From Oegoconia quadripuncta (taxonomy: Eukaryota; Arthropoda; Insecta; Lepidoptera; Autostichidae), in assembly GCA_949316235.1 (NCBI GenBank), contig OX438743.1, positions 23,557,771-23,621,770 of the forward strand: 64,000 nt of DNA, given 5' to 3'. Position numbers and translations under genes: made by a program. The notes below the pieces were generated by a model that saw only the letters and a list, made by a program, of their open reading frames with translations, ran no database searches and was not told where the DNA came from. Shown one piece after another: positions 60,485 to 64,000 of the stretch (within the stretch, counting starts at the first letter, position 1; the number at the start of each line of letters is the position of its first letter).

Positions 60485-63365
60485 ATATACGCGAATTGGG
60501 AGATACGCGATTTTCCTTCTTGAACATCGCGAGTCTCGGCTCTCCCACCGCGCTCACTCAAGAGTCCGTTTAAACCAGGTTTGAAAGTATTCTTCAATGC
60601 TTTAGACCCAGTTGAATCGGAAAATCAAATGACGATTGCCAACTTAACAGAACGCCTCAGTTCAATCAATTGAAAACAAATTTTAGAAAAAAAATTCCAA
60701 CGAAGCAAGCATTTCTAATACAAAACGAGGAATAAGAATAACGTTGGTATCAATTTTTTTATTTATGACAATGTAAATTGTTTGGAATCGACTTCAAAAA
60801 AGGAGGTTCACAATTCGGCCGTTTGAATTTTTTTTTTCTTTTTCAACTTTTCATTAATCACTTTTCTCCTAATTTATTGTTTTCTTAAGGCTCTGTACCT
60901 ATTTAAATGTAATTACTACGTATTTATATGGAAAATTGGATTATGGCTCGCTCCCGCGAATCGCGTAAGTCCGGGGTATTACTGTATTAATGAAATTTAC
61001 TTTTCAGTCAACACTGTAATAGGAAATAGCAAAAAAAAAACTGTTCCATAAAGGCAATTGTTCAAAACTTTACTCGGCTGAAAAACCAGAATGTTCCACT
61101 AATATTTTCATATTCACCAAAAGGAGGAGAACCTTCATTTTAGAAAAAAACAGAATACAAAAAAAATAAAAGATTCCGATGAATTGAGAACCTCCTCCTT
61201 TTTTTGAAGTCGGTTAAAAAATACAATTACACATAAATATTTTACTATATTTAGGTGGCTATGCAATTGTCGTTACGAGCAGACCTCGCCGCATTGATAT
61301 TTCCCATAGTGTTGCACAGGCAACTTATACTGGTAGCATTAGTCATTGTGCCATCAACTGTACATAAATTGTCTATGTCAGTTAAGTAATTGATCACTCA
61401 AGAAGGCACATATCCAAAAAGTAGCATTCAAAAAAGATTTTTTTTTTTTGTTTTTTTATTTACATAGAATCAACAGCATTATTACAAATTCTTATTCAGA
61501 AAACTAATACCAAACTTATGCCAATTAAAGATTCTTATTATGTTACTGATAACGGTTACTTTAACATTGAATGGGTAATGTAATGGGTAAAATTATAACA
61601 CAAAAATTATTAGACTTTCAGAAGTAATTTATGTAATCAAATTGACAGTTGAACTTTGTACTCATACCATATAGTCAGAATCAGAATAAATTATTGACAG
61701 ATGCGCTACAATGCAGACGGCTGATTGGTATAATACAAATAATTATTACTAACATCACAGACCTGTTATACAAATACACTTTATTGCACAACATAAAAGA
61801 ACTGTAGAAGAAGTAAACTGTATGGTTTCAGAAAAGTGGTAAGAACAGAATGTACAATTTGGCAATTTGTTATATAGCTACATCAAAACAATTTTAGATA
61901 AATTGGAACTTGGCAGAAGCACTGCAATTTTACTGATTTATGTGTAGTAGAAACACTTGTTTTGCAATGAAGCGCTGGGAGGATTTGAGATAAATTGACA
62001 CAAGGTGGAACACTCATACTCTACTTTGCATAGAGGAGCGAAAATGTGCTTAAAGGTAAAGAATCTATTGTTAACCAATATAATATTTTTTAATAGCATA
62101 ACTTTCATATTGACGTCTTAGGAAGTCTTTATACCAAAGAAATTTATTTTTTTACTCACTTAAGGGCTTTTATTTTTAGAGGAAACTACAATAATAATAT
62201 ATTGAGCTGAGCGATAAAAATGCATCTAACTGCTTGAATGTCAAATTGTTTCTTTGTATGAAATTGAGCTCTTTTCAAGCGCATTGACACTAAAAAGTTT
62301 CTTAGGCTTCTTCTCAAATGAGAACTGTAAAGTCCGGATTCAGAAGCTTCAAATATTACTTATTTCAAGCTAAGCTTTAGCTAGGAAAGTAAATAAGTAT
62401 TATATTATTCATGGTTTTTGCAAGTGGAAGTCATTCAAATTAGTGGGTAAATGTCGGCCGCATTATGAGTTTCAATCAAAAATATTAAATGATTTAATTT
62501 ATTGTAGCAAACCCTACAGGCTTCATTCTGTCATCCATCAATCAGGGTTAGGACTAGGGTTACCAGGTGCTGAAAATCGAGAATCCGGTCTAAAGAGGTT
62601 GAAAACCTGTTTCAGTAAAATAGTACAGTTTTCACTCAAATGAGACCCAATAAATTTTATTTCACTTCCTTTGCACTTAGTTGTAGTCACTGAAAACAGC
62701 TTTTTCAATAAGTTTATTTAACCAGAGATATTAAAATTGTTCATAATACTTAACACGTTAACTGCCGCGACGCAGACTCAATTGAAAATCAATTGTTTTC
62801 CGGTCACCGGTGACCGGCGTGGCGCTCAAAGGCTTAATAATAATGTTTTATTTAAGTTATATTGGTATTATTGAATGTGTTGACAATTCTTTCATCAAAT
62901 CAGTTCCATTTGCCTACAAAAATGTCTATATTATTTGATAATATGACGAGAGAATAAAATCGTTTAAATTGGGATATCCCTGACCACCCCATTTAGGATA
63001 AAGGTCGTAACTTTGTGTATCATCATCTTCTTGTCCTGATGCTATATGTATGTACCCATATAGAAAAAACTCAGTCAATTAAAGGCTGGGTGGAGTCCTA
63101 TTTAAATTCTTAAAACTGGTCAGATGGTAGGAAGTAGACTGGTTTGTAAAGGTCTAGTTTTGGATACAGTAGCCAAAGGACAACATAAGTAGGTTTAACA
63201 ATAAGTTACATATAAATTCTGAATTAGATTACATGAAGAATATGTCTAATATTCTTTGCACATTTTAATTAAGCAATTCCTACATACGACAATTCCATAC
63301 AGTTAGAACGGCATGTGGAAGCTAATGGGAAGATAATTTAATGGGTTAATGGAGACAGGAGTGCA
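60485..63365. other. Intergenic, largely unassigned
   Basis: Two pieces of the TAGTCGGTT-type repeat (60785-60850 and 61120-61225), a T-rich tract at 61436, and a short 66-codon frame at 62443 with no known domain. No gene supported. Confidence 0.4.
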
Positions 63366-63369
63366 TTGG

Positions 63370-63600
63370 CAGTCCTGGCATTCAAATCAATTCAAAATCA
63401 AAAATATTTTATTCAATGTAGGATACAAAAATATCACTTTTGAAAGTCAGCATGTTATTTTTTTTTAAAACTACATCGCTTCACAAGGTGTTATGGTTAG
63501 GGAGAAGAAGCGACAAGAAACTCCGCAACAACACATCTTTTCAATTAGTTTCCATCTTTACAATAATATTACATTTTATATAACATATTACAAAACAATA
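63370..63600 (-). mobile_element. LINE 3' end fragment
   Basis: Plus-strand TCAAAATCAAAAATATTTTA followed by GAGAAGAAGCGACAAGAAAC: inverted 3'UTR of the family seen at 11890-12130. Confidence 0.6.
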
Positions 63601-63639
63601 GCAATTAACATAACGACCAGCTAACACCAGACCACCTTA

Positions 63640-63890
63640 TCGCCTAAATAATCATCACCCTGTAATAACCCTTCTTACACAGAGTTACTTTAATGTGGCG
63701 TTTAAATTTCTGCTCTGTTAAACTCAATACATGTTCTGTAAAAGCGTATGCTGTGTCCCACAAAGGAGGTGCTAACCTTGCTAAGTCTAAATTGTGGAAT
63801 TTCAATTTTATTTTTGTTTCTAGTATTCAAATTATGATTATCAGTTCAATTATTCAAAAATTATATAGTGTCGGGTTCACTGTCATTTAA
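63640..63890 (-). mobile_element. LINE ORF2 C-terminal fragment
   Basis: Plus-strand GTAAAAGCGTATGCTGTGTC then AGGTGCTAACCTTGCTAAGT is the inverted counterpart of 12280-12340. It continues the fragment at 63370-63600 as one truncated insertion. Confidence 0.6.
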
Positions 63891-64000
63891 AGTTAACTTC
63901 AACTTCAACTTTTTGTTTTATGGCAATCGGTCGTCTATATTACGATCGACCATTACTGCCAGTGTCCGGTTGTATGGCTAAAACGCTGAATGAGGTTGGC

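Overview
The window reads as nuclear DNA from an arthropod, most likely a moth or butterfly. It is AT-rich, its genes are split into many short exons with GT..AG introns, and its introns are packed with tRNA-derived SINEs, MITEs, LINE tails and a mariner element of kinds common in Lepidoptera. There are no bacterial operons, no CRISPR arrays and no genuine rRNA or tRNA genes. The species cannot be named from the sequence alone.

Two host genes can be reconstructed, both on the minus strand. (1) Vha68 (V-ATPase catalytic subunit A) has 13 coding exons between 58031 (ATG) and 42999 (stop). All splice phases agree and the exons sum to 1854 nt, or 617 aa. (2) Downstream lies a QRICH2-like / DUF4795 protein from 37818 (ATG) to 13186 (stop), with 19 exons recognised. 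It carries an extreme Arg/Asp/Gly/Lys-rich 321-codon exon at 33610-34572 and ends in the family's CGGSHT and G-x-DG motifs. All but one of its junctions agree in phase. The last one (17449 to 13613) does not, so one small exon is probably missing from this model.

Layout: 1-13.1 kb is intergenic and repeat-rich (SINEs, LINE tails, GGCCCGTATT-ended MITEs, an AACCGGTT-rich stretch). 13.2-37.8 kb is the QRICH2-like gene; its introns hold a 616-bp foldback element, a mariner with an intact 357-aa transposase on the opposite strand, a pentanucleotide microsatellite and a ~580-bp repeat present as two direct copies. 37.8-42 kb is an intergenic spacer with SINEs. 42-58 kb is Vha68; its introns hold MITEs, a GC-rich island, a (GT)n tract and a 36-bp minisatellite abutting an exon. 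58-64 kb is upstream sequence with repeats only.

The two host genes have unrelated roles as far as known: vesicular proton pumping, and sperm-flagellum biology for QRICH2 in vertebrates. They share orientation with about 5 kb between them. I see no sign of a cooperative gene system or defence island. The most unusual features are the charged repeat exon, the foldback element, the intact mariner, the in-frame minisatellite at an intron/exon boundary and the multiply nested repeats.
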